From Pseudomonadota bacterium (GTDB lineage: Bacteria > Myxococcota_A > UBA796 > CAJQPC01), in assembly GCA_024228935.1 (NCBI GenBank), contig JAAESX010000213.1, positions 113,802 through 177,801 of the forward strand: DNA of 64,000 nucleotides, in the 5' to 3' direction. Each line of letters begins with the position of its first letter. Positions within the stretch are counted from its first letter, which is position 1. Under the pieces are notes generated by a model. The model was given only the letters and a program-made list of their open reading frames with translations. It ran no database searches and was not told the DNA's origin. A program made the position numbers and the translations under genes. Shown here one piece after another: positions 56,451 through 63,829 of this stretch.

Positions 56451-57371
56451 TTAGGTGGCGACCGCAGGGTCGGCAAGCAGGCGGACGCAGGTCGCGTCCG
56501 ACAGACGATGGATGGCGGCCGGCCGACGCCCCAGGACGACGCGGTCACCGAGCGGGAGCAGCACGCCCACCGCGCCCGGCAGGTCCAGGGTCGTGATCTC
56601 GCCCGCGTCGCTGCGGTACCAGAACCCGCGCTTCGTTCGGACCAGCAGGCCGGTGTCCAGCGAGTGGATCCGGGGCTGCATGGGCAGCTCGGGCAGCTCG
56701 GTCACCTGGTCGGTCCCGCGGACGCGCAGCTCGGGCGAGGGCCCCAGTCCGACGCTGATGAGCTGACCGCGATGCGAGGTCACGGCCAGCACCTGGAGCT
56801 CGTGCTCCTGCGGGGCCAGTTCGCCGGCCATCCGGACACGCGCGCGCTGCACGGTCACCAGGGCGCCGTCGTGCAGGCAGCCGTCCATCACCGGACCGTC
56901 GGTCTCGGTCGGGAAGATGACCGTGCCCTCGGCCAGATCCAGCGTGCCCGGGCAGTCGCGCATGGGATCGATGAGCCGCAGGCGGCGGCCGTCGACAAGT
57001 ACCCGGAGCTGGGAGCTCAGCTCCATCAACGGCTCGTGGTGCTCGGTGTCCTCGCGCGTCCAGGCCTTCCAGCCCAGCACGATGCGCTCGCCGTCCACGA
57101 ACAGCGGGTGGCCGATGAGGCAGGGCGTCTCCTGACCGGTGGCGAGGTCGACCTCGCGCCCGTCGGAGAGAACCAGTCGGTCCCCGAGGAGCGCCAGCCC
57201 ATGGCCCTCGGCCCGCAGCTCATGCGTGCGCTCGCCGCTCTCGATGTCCCAGACGAACACCTCGCCGATGGCGGTCTGTGCGGCCAGCCGGCCCCCACTC
57301 GTCACGAGCCGCTTCGGGATCGACGGCGGCTCCTTCACGCCGAGCGCCTGCAGGAAGCGGCCCCAGCTCAC
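56451..57371 (-). CDS. Cytosolic beta-propeller-like protein of the lpx operon
   Basis: A 306-residue protein of no recognised family. It has no signal peptide or membrane helix. The sequence is a chain of beta strands with repeated GER/GRE turns like a WD or PQQ propeller (RLAAQTAIGEVFVWDIESGE, LALLGDRLVLSDGREVDLAT, RVLVDGRRLRLIDPMRD, GLLVRTKRGFWYRSDAGEI, VGVLLPLGDRVVLG). The GTG start overlaps the fabZ stop (GTGA) and a longer reading is the shadow of fabZ. Its place between fabZ and lpxA implies coexpression with lipid A synthesis; it could be a scaffold or a regulator, but this is only inference. Confidence 0.68.
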   Translation of the reverse strand: MSWGRFLQALGVKEPPSIPKRLVTSGGRLAAQTAIGEVFVWDIESGERTHELRAEGHGLALLGDRLVLSDGREVDLATGQETPCLIGHPLFVDGERIVLGWKAWTREDTEHHEPLMELSSQLRVLVDGRRLRLIDPMRDCPGTLDLAEGTVIFPTETDGPVMDGCLHDGALVTVQRARVRMAGELAPQEHELQVLAVTSHRGQLISVGLGPSPELRVRGTDQVTELPELPMQPRIHSLDTGLLVRTKRGFWYRSDAGEITTLDLPGAVGVLLPLGDRVVLGRRPAAIHRLSDATCVRLLADPAVAT

Positions 57372-57811
57372 GAGTCGGCGACCGTCGCCATCACCTTGCC
57401 GTCTGCGACGCGCTTGCCGTCGACCTGCGCCTCGCACACGAACTGCCAGATGCCACGCTTCTCGAAGTCCTTCCGGACCTGGATGTGCAGGACGTCTCCG
57501 GGACGGACCGGCTTGCGGAAGCGCAGCTTGTCGAGCCCCATCAGGTAGACGACCTTGCCCGCGAAGTCCGGGTGGGCCGAGAGCGCCACGATTCCCGCCA
57601 CCTGGGCGAAGCACTCAGCGATGAGCACGCCCGGCATGATGGGCGCCTCGGGGAAGTGGCCCTGGAAGTGCGGCTCGTTGATGGTGACGCACTTGGTCGC
57701 CACGGCCGACAGGCCGGGATCGCACTCCAGCACCCGGTCGACCATGAGGAACGGGTACCGGTGCGGAAGGGTCTGCAGGATGCCGTCGATGTCGATGGAC
57801 GTGTCGCTCAC
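57368..57811 (-). CDS. fabZ: 3-hydroxyacyl-ACP dehydratase
   Basis: Dehydrates (3R)-hydroxyacyl-ACP in fatty acid synthesis, drawing on the same substrate pool as LpxA and LpxD. It is 147 residues. The hotdog fold has PHRYPFLMVDRV and the active-site helix FQGHFPEAPIMPGVLIAECF with the catalytic His and Glu. GLDKLRFRKPVRPGDVL follows. It is in the usual order lpxD-fabZ-lpxA, but a propeller-like gene is inserted after it. Start GTG overlaps the lpxD stop. Confidence 0.96.
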   Translation of the reverse strand: MSDTSIDIDGILQTLPHRYPFLMVDRVLECDPGLSAVATKCVTINEPHFQGHFPEAPIMPGVLIAECFAQVAGIVALSAHPDFAGKVVYLMGLDKLRFRKPVRPGDVLHIQVRKDFEKRGIWQFVCEAQVDGKRVADGKVMATVADS

Positions 57812-58845
57812 GTCTCCTCCTGACGAGCGCTCAGTCGCGCCACCTCGGCTTCGAGGCGGCGCACCTGGCGCAGGAGCTCGGGGACCTCGGCCAGCGCGGT
57901 CGCCGCGCGGAGCCAGGTCCGATGGTCGATGGCCGGTACACCCGAGAGGCGGGTCCCGGCGGGGGTCGAGCGGCTCACCATCGAGTGGGCGCCGACGGTC
58001 ACGCCGTCACCGATCTCGAGGTGGCCGAGCACGCTCGTGCGCGCAGCCAGCGTCACGCCCGTCCCCAGGGTGCTGCTCCCGGCGACGCCGGAGTAGGCGA
58101 CGAGCACGTTGTGGGCGCCGACGGTCGCGGCGTGTCCCACCTGCACGTGGTTGTCGAGCTTGGCTCCTCGGAGGACCCGGGTCTCTCCGAGAGCTGCCCG
58201 GTCCACCGTGCTGTTGGCGCCGATCTCGACGTCGTCCTCGACGACGGCTCGGCCGGGCTGCGGGATCTTGACCAGGCCGTCGGGCCCGGGGGCGAAGCCG
58301 AAGCCCTCGCCGCCGACGACCGCGCCGGGGTTGAGCCACACGCGGTCCCCCAGGACGCAGTCCTCCATCACGCAGCTGTTCGGCATCAGCCGGCACGAGG
58401 CTCCCAGCGTCGCCCCAGCGCCCACGTACGCGCCCGACTGGATCCACGATCCGGCTCCGACGACGGCGTCCGCACGGACGACGGCGAACGGCTCGACCGT
58501 CACGCCCTCGCCGAGGGTGGCCTGCGGAGAGACGCTGGCTCGCTCGTCGACGCCTCCGGCCGGCCAGGACGGCGGGTGGAAGAGCGCGAGCGCATGGGCG
58601 AACGCCACGTAGGCATCGGGGACGCGGATGACCGTCCGGTCCAGCTCGCGCACCTTCGGCCCGATGAGGACCGCTCCCGCGCTGGATGCAGGGAGGTACT
58701 TCAAGTACCGGGTATTGCTGACAAAGGACAGCTGCGAGGTCGACGCCTCGCGCAGATCCGCGACCCCGGTCAGGACGACGTCGGGGTCGCCCTCGACGCG
58801 ACCGCCCAGAGCTCCGGCGAGCTCCCCGGCGGTGAACGCGGTCAC
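57808..58845 (-). CDS. lpxD: UDP-3-O-acylglucosamine N-acyltransferase
   Basis: Third committed enzyme of lipid A synthesis; it adds the N-linked hydroxyacyl chain. It is 345 residues, normal. The N-terminal uridine-binding domain contains LTGVADLREASTSQLSFVSN. The beta helix follows with hexapeptide repeats (VSPQATLGEGVTVEPFAV, GAYVGAGATLGASCRLMPNS). The catalytic His is in LRGAKLDNHVQVGHAATVGA. The C-terminal helix is LRQVRRLEAEVARLSARQEE. The GTG start overlaps the skp stop (GTGA) and its stop overlaps fabZ. Confidence 0.95.
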   Translation of the reverse strand: MTAFTAGELAGALGGRVEGDPDVVLTGVADLREASTSQLSFVSNTRYLKYLPASSAGAVLIGPKVRELDRTVIRVPDAYVAFAHALALFHPPSWPAGGVDERASVSPQATLGEGVTVEPFAVVRADAVVGAGSWIQSGAYVGAGATLGASCRLMPNSCVMEDCVLGDRVWLNPGAVVGGEGFGFAPGPDGLVKIPQPGRAVVEDDVEIGANSTVDRAALGETRVLRGAKLDNHVQVGHAATVGAHNVLVAYSGVAGSSTLGTGVTLAARTSVLGHLEIGDGVTVGAHSMVSRSTPAGTRLSGVPAIDHRTWLRAATALAEVPELLRQVRRLEAEVARLSARQEET

Positions 58846-59354
58846 GGGTTCTTGGTGTTGTACCGCTGGATGACCTGGTCGGTCAGGTCCGTGCCGCCCG
58901 AGTAGAGCACCGAGCCCTGGCTGACCTCGAGGATGAGGTCGTAGTCCCCTTCCTTGCCGATCTCCTCGGCGACCACGCCGAGGCCACCCATCAGCTGCTC
59001 CATCGCGGAGAAGTAGGCGTTCTGCATCTCGTAGTCCGCGTTGGCGTACGCCTGCTGGTACTCCATCTGCTTCTGGCCGAGGCGCTGCTCGTACTCGGCG
59101 CGGGCCGTGTCCGAGAGGATGGCTTGCTTGCTCTGGTACTCCTCGAGCAGCTTCTGGAGGTCGATCTCCATCTGCTCGATCTTGGCCTTCTCACCGGCGT
59201 ACATGGCGTCGAGACGCGACTGGGCAGCCTTGCCCTCGTCGATCTCCTGAATGGCGCGGCCGTAGTCGACGGTGCCGACCTTGGCGTCGCCGGCGAAGGC
59301 CGGGGTCGCCAGCAGGAACGCCGAGACGATGACGGCGAAGAATCGGGAAAACAT
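58842..59354 (-). CDS. skp: OmpH/Skp-family periplasmic chaperone
   Basis: A 170-residue exported chaperone that carries unfolded outer-membrane proteins. Normal signal peptide MFSRFFAVIVSAFLLATPAF ending AFA, unlike the very short ones elsewhere in this window. The mature protein starts GDAKVGTVDYGRAIQEID and holds a long coiled coil (MYAGEKAKIEQMEIDLQKLL, QRLGQKQMEYQQAYANADYE), then a C-terminal beta part with YDLILEVSQGSVLYSG. It is the first gene of the LPS operon, as in E. coli skp-lpxD. The operon promoter must be in 59355-59476. Confidence 0.92.
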   Translation of the reverse strand: MFSRFFAVIVSAFLLATPAFAGDAKVGTVDYGRAIQEIDEGKAAQSRLDAMYAGEKAKIEQMEIDLQKLLEEYQSKQAILSDTARAEYEQRLGQKQMEYQQAYANADYEMQNAYFSAMEQLMGGLGVVAEEIGKEGDYDLILEVSQGSVLYSGGTDLTDQVIQRYNTKNP

Positions 59355-59428
59355 GGGGCGGACCTCAGTCGTCGAGACGGTGCGAGATAGCGCGGGGCGC
59401 AGGGCGCGGCCACACGCTGACAACGCAA

Positions 59429-59438
59429 CCCGTACGGG
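59429..59438. promoter_or_regulatory. Palindrome in the skp/exchanger divergent leader
   Basis: CCCGTACGGG is a perfect 10-base palindrome, 75 bases before skp and 39 before the exchanger start, in the 122-base leader that must hold both promoters. Candidate operator; no other element is recognised there. Confidence 0.35.
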
Positions 59439-59476
59439 CCTCCACGCCATCCTGTTGCACCGGTTAGCGAGCGCCC

Positions 59477-60595
59477 ATGCTGGGTGCCGCTCTGCTCGTC
59501 GTCGCCGGCTTCGCCGCGCTCTACCAGGGCGGCAACGCCTTGTTGTCCGGGGCCAGCGGCCTGGCGCGCCAGCTCGGCATCCCACCGCTCGTCGTCGGAC
59601 TGACGGTCGTGGCCTTCGCGACGTCTTCGCCCGAGCTCGCCGTGAGCATCCTGGCGGCCATGGACGGGGCGCCCGACATCGCTGTCGGCAACGTGCTGGG
59701 CAGCAACATCTTCAACAGCCTGGTCGCCGTCGGCGCGATCGCGCTGATCTCTCCACTGCTGATTCCGAGCGACCTCTTCAAGCGTGAGCTGCCGCTCGGC
59801 ATCGCGGTGACCGCCGTGGCCGGAATCCTTGCCTGGACCGACGGGGGCCTGTCCCGACTCGAGGGCGGCATCCTGCTGGCGACGCTCATCGGCTACCTGG
59901 GCTTCGTCGTCCGGGGAGCGCGCCGTGAGGCCCCAGCAGATCCCCCTGAGCAGCTGCCTTCGGACCCCGACGCCGAGCCCGAGGCCGAGCTGGACATGCC
60001 CGCCGCCGCGATGGCCGTCGCCGGCTCGCTGGGCGCCGCTGCCCTGGCCTTCGAGCCCGTCCTGCTCGCGCTCCCGGCCGCCAGCTCGCTGACCCTGGCG
60101 AACGCCCGCTTCTACACGCGTCAGCCAGGCTTCATCGTGCGTCTGTTGGCCGTCCTGTTCGGCCTCGGCCTGCTGGTCGCAGGCAGCGACGCGCTCGTGG
60201 ACGGAGCCCGGACCATCGCTCTCGCGGCGGGGGTCTCCGAGGCGACGGTGGGCCTCACGGTGGTCGCCATCGGCACATCTGCGCCAGAATTGGCGACCGC
60301 GGTGGTCGCGGCGCGCCGTGGCGACCACGAAATCGGCGTCGGTAATGCGCTCGGAAGCAACTTGTTCAACATCCTGGGCGTGCTGGGAATCGCGGCCCTC
60401 ATCACCCCCGTGACCGTCGCTCCCAGCTTCTTCGGGCTCGACTTCTGGGTCGCCACGGGCAGCGTCGTTGCGCTGTTCGGCTTCATCCTGGTCGGTCGCC
60501 GAATCGGCCGCATCGCTGGCGGCGTGATGGTCGGCGCGTGGCTGGTCTACACCGGCTGGCTCGTCTGGGCGGACATGGGCATCGCCGCGGGTTGA
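59477..60595 (+). CDS. Calcium/sodium antiporter (CaCA family, YrbG-like)
   Basis: A 372-residue membrane exchanger with about 10-11 helices in two inverted halves. The alpha-1 repeat has VVGLTVVAFATSSPELAVS and GNVLGSNIFNSLVAV; the alpha-2 repeat has VGLTVVAIGTSAPELATAV and GNALGSNLFNILGVLG. The acidic cation-binding Glu of each SPEL/APEL is present. An acidic cytoplasmic loop (DPPEQLPSDPDAEPEAELDM) joins the halves. It probably exports Ca2+ in exchange for Na+. The ATG follows a weak site; the leader is shared with the divergent LPS operon. Confidence 0.93.
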   Translation: MLGAALLVVAGFAALYQGGNALLSGASGLARQLGIPPLVVGLTVVAFATSSPELAVSILAAMDGAPDIAVGNVLGSNIFNSLVAVGAIALISPLLIPSDLFKRELPLGIAVTAVAGILAWTDGGLSRLEGGILLATLIGYLGFVVRGARREAPADPPEQLPSDPDAEPEAELDMPAAAMAVAGSLGAAALAFEPVLLALPAASSLTLANARFYTRQPGFIVRLLAVLFGLGLLVAGSDALVDGARTIALAAGVSEATVGLTVVAIGTSAPELATAVVAARRGDHEIGVGNALGSNLFNILGVLGIAALITPVTVAPSFFGLDFWVATGSVVALFGFILVGRRIGRIAGGVMVGAWLVYTGWLVWADMGIAAG

Positions 60596-60611
60596 TCTGT
60601 TCCGAGAACCC
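60589..60611 (+). terminator. Possible weak hairpin after the antiporter
   Basis: GGGTT at 60589 and AACCC at 60607 could pair with a 13-base loop, followed by TGCTTTCC. The stem is short and partly inside the gene; it is listed only as a candidate. Confidence 0.25.
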
Positions 60612-60643
60612 TGCTTTCCTGACGCCCCCGCTACGGAGTTCCC

Positions 60644-63406
60644 ATGCTCGCGCTTCCTCTGTTCCTCAGCTTCCTCGCCTGCGGCGACAAGGACCCCACG
60701 GGTGACAGCGGTCCCACCATAGTGACGGACGAGGACGGCGATGGTTTCGACGGGATCGATCACGGCGGTGACGACTGCGACGACGGCGACGCGACGGTGA
60801 ACCCCGGAGCGGACGAGGTCTGCGACGAGGTCGACAACAACTGCGACGGCGTGGTCGACGAGGACACCGCGACGGACGCCAGCACCTGGTACCAGGACGC
60901 CGACGGCGACGGCGCCGGCGTGATCGATGTGACGTGGACGTCGTGTGCAGCTCCCTCGAACTACGTGTCGGAGATCGGGGACTGCGACGACACCGAGGCG
61001 CTGGCCTACCCGGGCGCCGACGAGGTCTGCGACGACATCGACAACAACTGCAACGGGGCCGTGGACGAGAACACGGCGATCGACGCACCCACCTGGTACA
61101 CGGACAACGACGGCGACGACTACGGCGACGCCAACTACGCGTACACGTCGTGCTCGCAGCCCGACGGCTACGTCGACAACGACACCGACTGCAACGACAC
61201 CCGCTCGGACATCAACCTCGACGGCATCGAGATCTGCGACGGGCTCGACAACGACTGCGACGGGGACACGGACGAGGACGACGCGGCGGACGCATCGATC
61301 TGGTACGTCGACTCGGACAGCGACGGCTACGGGACCCTCGACGGCTCCTCGCCCCAGGCCTGGGACACAGGTGACACCGGCACGACGACCGAGGACACGG
61401 GCGAGCCTGACGACTCGGGTGACTCGGGTAACTCGGGTGATTCTGGCGACTCGGGAGACACGGCCGACACCGGGGACACCGGGGACACGGGCGAGCCGGG
61501 CGAGACGTGGGTCTACGCCTGCGAAGAGCCCTCGGGCTACGCCGGCAACGCCGACGACTGCGACGACACCGACGGGGCCATCAACCCGGACGGCGTCGAG
61601 GTCTGCGACACGGTCGACAACGACTGCGACGGCACCATCGACGGCTCGGGCAGCCTGGACGCCGCCACGAAGTACTTCGACGACGACCGCGACGGCTACG
61701 GCGATCCCTCCGTCAGCCTGACCGACTGCACCCACCCCGCTGGCTACGTCGCAGACAACACCGACTGCGACGACACCGACCAGGACGTGAGCCCGGGCGC
61801 GACCGAGTACTGCAACGACATCGACGACGACTGCGACAGCACCATCGACGAGGACGACGCCGACGACGCCGACACCTGGTACGCCGATGACGACGCGGAC
61901 GGGTACGGCGACAGTTCGGACACCTACGACGCCTGCGACCAGCCCAGCGGCTACGTCGCGGACAACACCGACTGCGACGACACCATCGACACCAGCAACC
62001 CTGGTGCCGACGAGATCTGTGAGGACTCGGCCGACAACGACTGCGACGGCACCACGGACGAGTGCGCCATCAGCGGCGACCTGGACGCGGCGACCGAAGC
62101 GGAGTTCGGCATCACCGGCACCATCTCGTACCAGTACCTGGGCACGTCGGTGGGCTCCGGTGCCGACATCGATGGCGACGGCACGGACGACTTCGCCATC
62201 GGCGCCCCTGGCTACGACGGCGACAACAACAACGACGGCGCGGTCTTCGTCTTCTACGGCGGCACCACGGCCACCACCATCACCGGCGCCGACTTCTACC
62301 TGAACGGCCCCGGCCACTCGTCCGGCCTCGGCGAGGGAACGTGGGTCGTCGACGACCTGGGCAACGACGGCGACAACGATGTCGTCGTCAGCGGTCCGAG
62401 CAACGACCTGGTCGCGACCAACGGTGGCTCGGTCTGGATCCACTCGGGACCGACGACCAGCTCCGGCTCCATCGGCGGCGTCGAGCTGTACGGAACCAGC
62501 AGCTACCTGTACTTCGGCGAGGACGTCGGCTTCGCTGACCTGTCCAACGACGGCTACGGCGACGTCATCGTCAGCGCCCCCGGCTACGACGACGGCAGCG
62601 ACACCACCGGCGCCGCCTACATCTTCCTCGGCCCGGTCAGCTCGGCGGCCTCGCACGGCGCGGCCGACGTCGTCATCTACGGTGGTAACGACGAGGACGA
62701 GTTCGGTTCCTCGGTCGCCGGCCTCGGCGACAACGACGGTGACGGTGCGGCCGATGTCGCCGTCGGCGCCCACTACCTGGGCAACGACGCCGGCGCGGTC
62801 TACGTCTTCCACGGCCCGTGGGCGGCTGGCTCAGTCAACGCGGAGGACTCGGGCGGCTACGTCAGCGCCGAGAACGCCGAGGACCTGGCGGGCAACTCGG
62901 TGGCCAGCGCTGGCGACCACGACGGCGACGGCTACGCCGACATGCTCGTCGGAGCCCCCTACGCCGACGCCGACGCCAGCGAAGGCGGCGCGACGTATCT
63001 GGTGCTCGGACCGACGACGACCTCGTCGAGCCTGAGCGCGTCCCACGCCTCGATCGAGGGCAGCGGCTCGAACGACCAGTCCGGCTCGTCCCTCCTCGGC
63101 GGCTTCGATGCGGACGGCGACGGCAACCCGGATGTCGCCATCGGCGCCCCGAACGACGACGACGGCGGTACGAACGCTGGCGCCGTCTACCTGTTCTACG
63201 GACCCCTCACGAGCGGCTCCATCTCGGTCGACGACGCGGACGCGACCGTCTGGGGCTCGGGCAACAACGACCAGCTCGGCTGGAGCGCGACCGCCGGTGA
63301 CACCGATGCGGACGGCTACGACGACCTCATCACGGGTGCTCGTCGGGACTCGACCAGCGACACGTACGCCGGCGCCGCCTACCTGTTCCGCGGGGACGAG
63401 CGTTGA
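60644..63406 (+). CDS. Large FG-GAP/integrin-like lipoprotein with D-x-D metal-binding repeats
   Basis: A 920-residue surface protein. Signal MLALPLFLSFLAC is short with lipobox Cys13. Residues about 25-480 hold six to seven repeats of the myxobacterial putative metal-binding motif (DEVCDEVDNNCDGVVDEDTA with TWYQDADGDG spacers), separated by a Thr/Asp/Gly/Ser linker near residue 240-285. The C-terminal part is FG-GAP repeats of a beta propeller (DIDGDGTDDFAIGAPGYDGD, DNDGDGAADVAVGAHYLGND, DHDGDGYADMLVGAPYADAD, DADGDGNPDVAIGAPND) with calcium-binding DxDGDG loops. It is likely an extracellular matrix or adhesion protein. Its stop overlaps the cupin gene (TTGA). Confidence 0.88.
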   Translation: MLALPLFLSFLACGDKDPTGDSGPTIVTDEDGDGFDGIDHGGDDCDDGDATVNPGADEVCDEVDNNCDGVVDEDTATDASTWYQDADGDGAGVIDVTWTSCAAPSNYVSEIGDCDDTEALAYPGADEVCDDIDNNCNGAVDENTAIDAPTWYTDNDGDDYGDANYAYTSCSQPDGYVDNDTDCNDTRSDINLDGIEICDGLDNDCDGDTDEDDAADASIWYVDSDSDGYGTLDGSSPQAWDTGDTGTTTEDTGEPDDSGDSGNSGDSGDSGDTADTGDTGDTGEPGETWVYACEEPSGYAGNADDCDDTDGAINPDGVEVCDTVDNDCDGTIDGSGSLDAATKYFDDDRDGYGDPSVSLTDCTHPAGYVADNTDCDDTDQDVSPGATEYCNDIDDDCDSTIDEDDADDADTWYADDDADGYGDSSDTYDACDQPSGYVADNTDCDDTIDTSNPGADEICEDSADNDCDGTTDECAISGDLDAATEAEFGITGTISYQYLGTSVGSGADIDGDGTDDFAIGAPGYDGDNNNDGAVFVFYGGTTATTITGADFYLNGPGHSSGLGEGTWVVDDLGNDGDNDVVVSGPSNDLVATNGGSVWIHSGPTTSSGSIGGVELYGTSSYLYFGEDVGFADLSNDGYGDVIVSAPGYDDGSDTTGAAYIFLGPVSSAASHGAADVVIYGGNDEDEFGSSVAGLGDNDGDGAADVAVGAHYLGNDAGAVYVFHGPWAAGSVNAEDSGGYVSAENAEDLAGNSVASAGDHDGDGYADMLVGAPYADADASEGGATYLVLGPTTTSSSLSASHASIEGSGSNDQSGSSLLGGFDADGDGNPDVAIGAPNDDDGGTNAGAVYLFYGPLTSGSISVDDADATVWGSGNNDQLGWSATAGDTDADGYDDLITGARRDSTSDTYAGAAYLFRGDER
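61364..61500 (+). repeat. Low-complexity Asp/Thr/Ser/Gly linker repeat
   Basis: The unit GAYWCNGGY coding Asp-Thr-Gly or Asp-Ser-Gly recurs about ten times (GDSGNSGDSGDSGDTADTGD). It splits the metal-binding repeat array. Such linkers follow lipoprotein signals or separate domains in Myxococcota surface proteins. Confidence 0.75.
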
Positions 63407-63828
63407 AGCGCCTCGCGGTCGGCCTCGCCCTCGGACTCGTCGGGGGCGCTGCCCTCGCGACCCAGTCCCGCGCTCCCACCGTCGTCGCCCTGGACGACGC
63501 GGTGGTGAAGACGCCCCCGCCCAGGACGGCCTCCATCACGCTGCTCGCGCAGGGGGAGAACGCCTTCGTGGGCAAGCTGACGCTGGCCCCCGGCGGCGCT
63601 GTGCCGGTCCACCGGGACGCGACCGAGGAGTACATCCACGTGCTCTCGGGCTCGGGCACCATCACCATCGATGGGGTCGAGCACGCGCTGAGCGCCGGCC
63701 ACACGGTCTACATGCCGGCCGAGGCCGAGGTCAGCTACGCGAATGGCGACGAGGAGCTCGTCGCCATCCAGGTGTTCGCGGGTCCCGAGCCGGCGGCCAA
63801 GTACGACGACTGGAAGGTACTGAACTAG
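63403..63828 (+). CDS. Exported cupin-domain protein
   Basis: A 141-residue protein with signal MKRLAVGLALGLVGGAALA. The cupin barrel shows motif 1-like GGAVPVHRDATEEYIHVLSG and motif 2-like ALSAGHTVYMPAEAEVSY; the metal-binding set is reduced (HRD..E in motif 1; no His in motif 2). TTG start overlaps the upstream stop. The stop TAG is part of the CTAG of an IS481-type target site, directly followed by the IS end. Enzymatic or ligand-binding role unknown. Confidence 0.85.
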   Translation: MKRLAVGLALGLVGGAALATQSRAPTVVALDDAVVKTPPPRTASITLLAQGENAFVGKLTLAPGGAVPVHRDATEEYIHVLSGSGTITIDGVEHALSAGHTVYMPAEAEVSYANGDEELVAIQVFAGPEPAAKYDDWKVLN

Positions 63829-63829
63829 T
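63824..63829. other. IS481-type target site (NCTAGN)
   Basis: ACTAGT abuts the inferred IS end. IS481 of Bordetella is known to insert at NCTAGN and duplicate six bases. Here CTAG also carries the cupin stop codon. The second copy would lie beyond the window. Confidence 0.55.

Noticed and set aside
60780..62060. CRISPR-like or satellite array from regular short repeats
   Set aside because: The repeats keep reading frame and code for D-x-D metal-binding units of unequal length; there are no spacers.
59360..62812. Over 1000-codon open frame antisense to the FG-GAP lipoprotein and exchanger
   Set aside because: Sequence is Val/Ala/Asp-rich repeats reflecting GAC/GGC codons on the other strand; no start context or family features.
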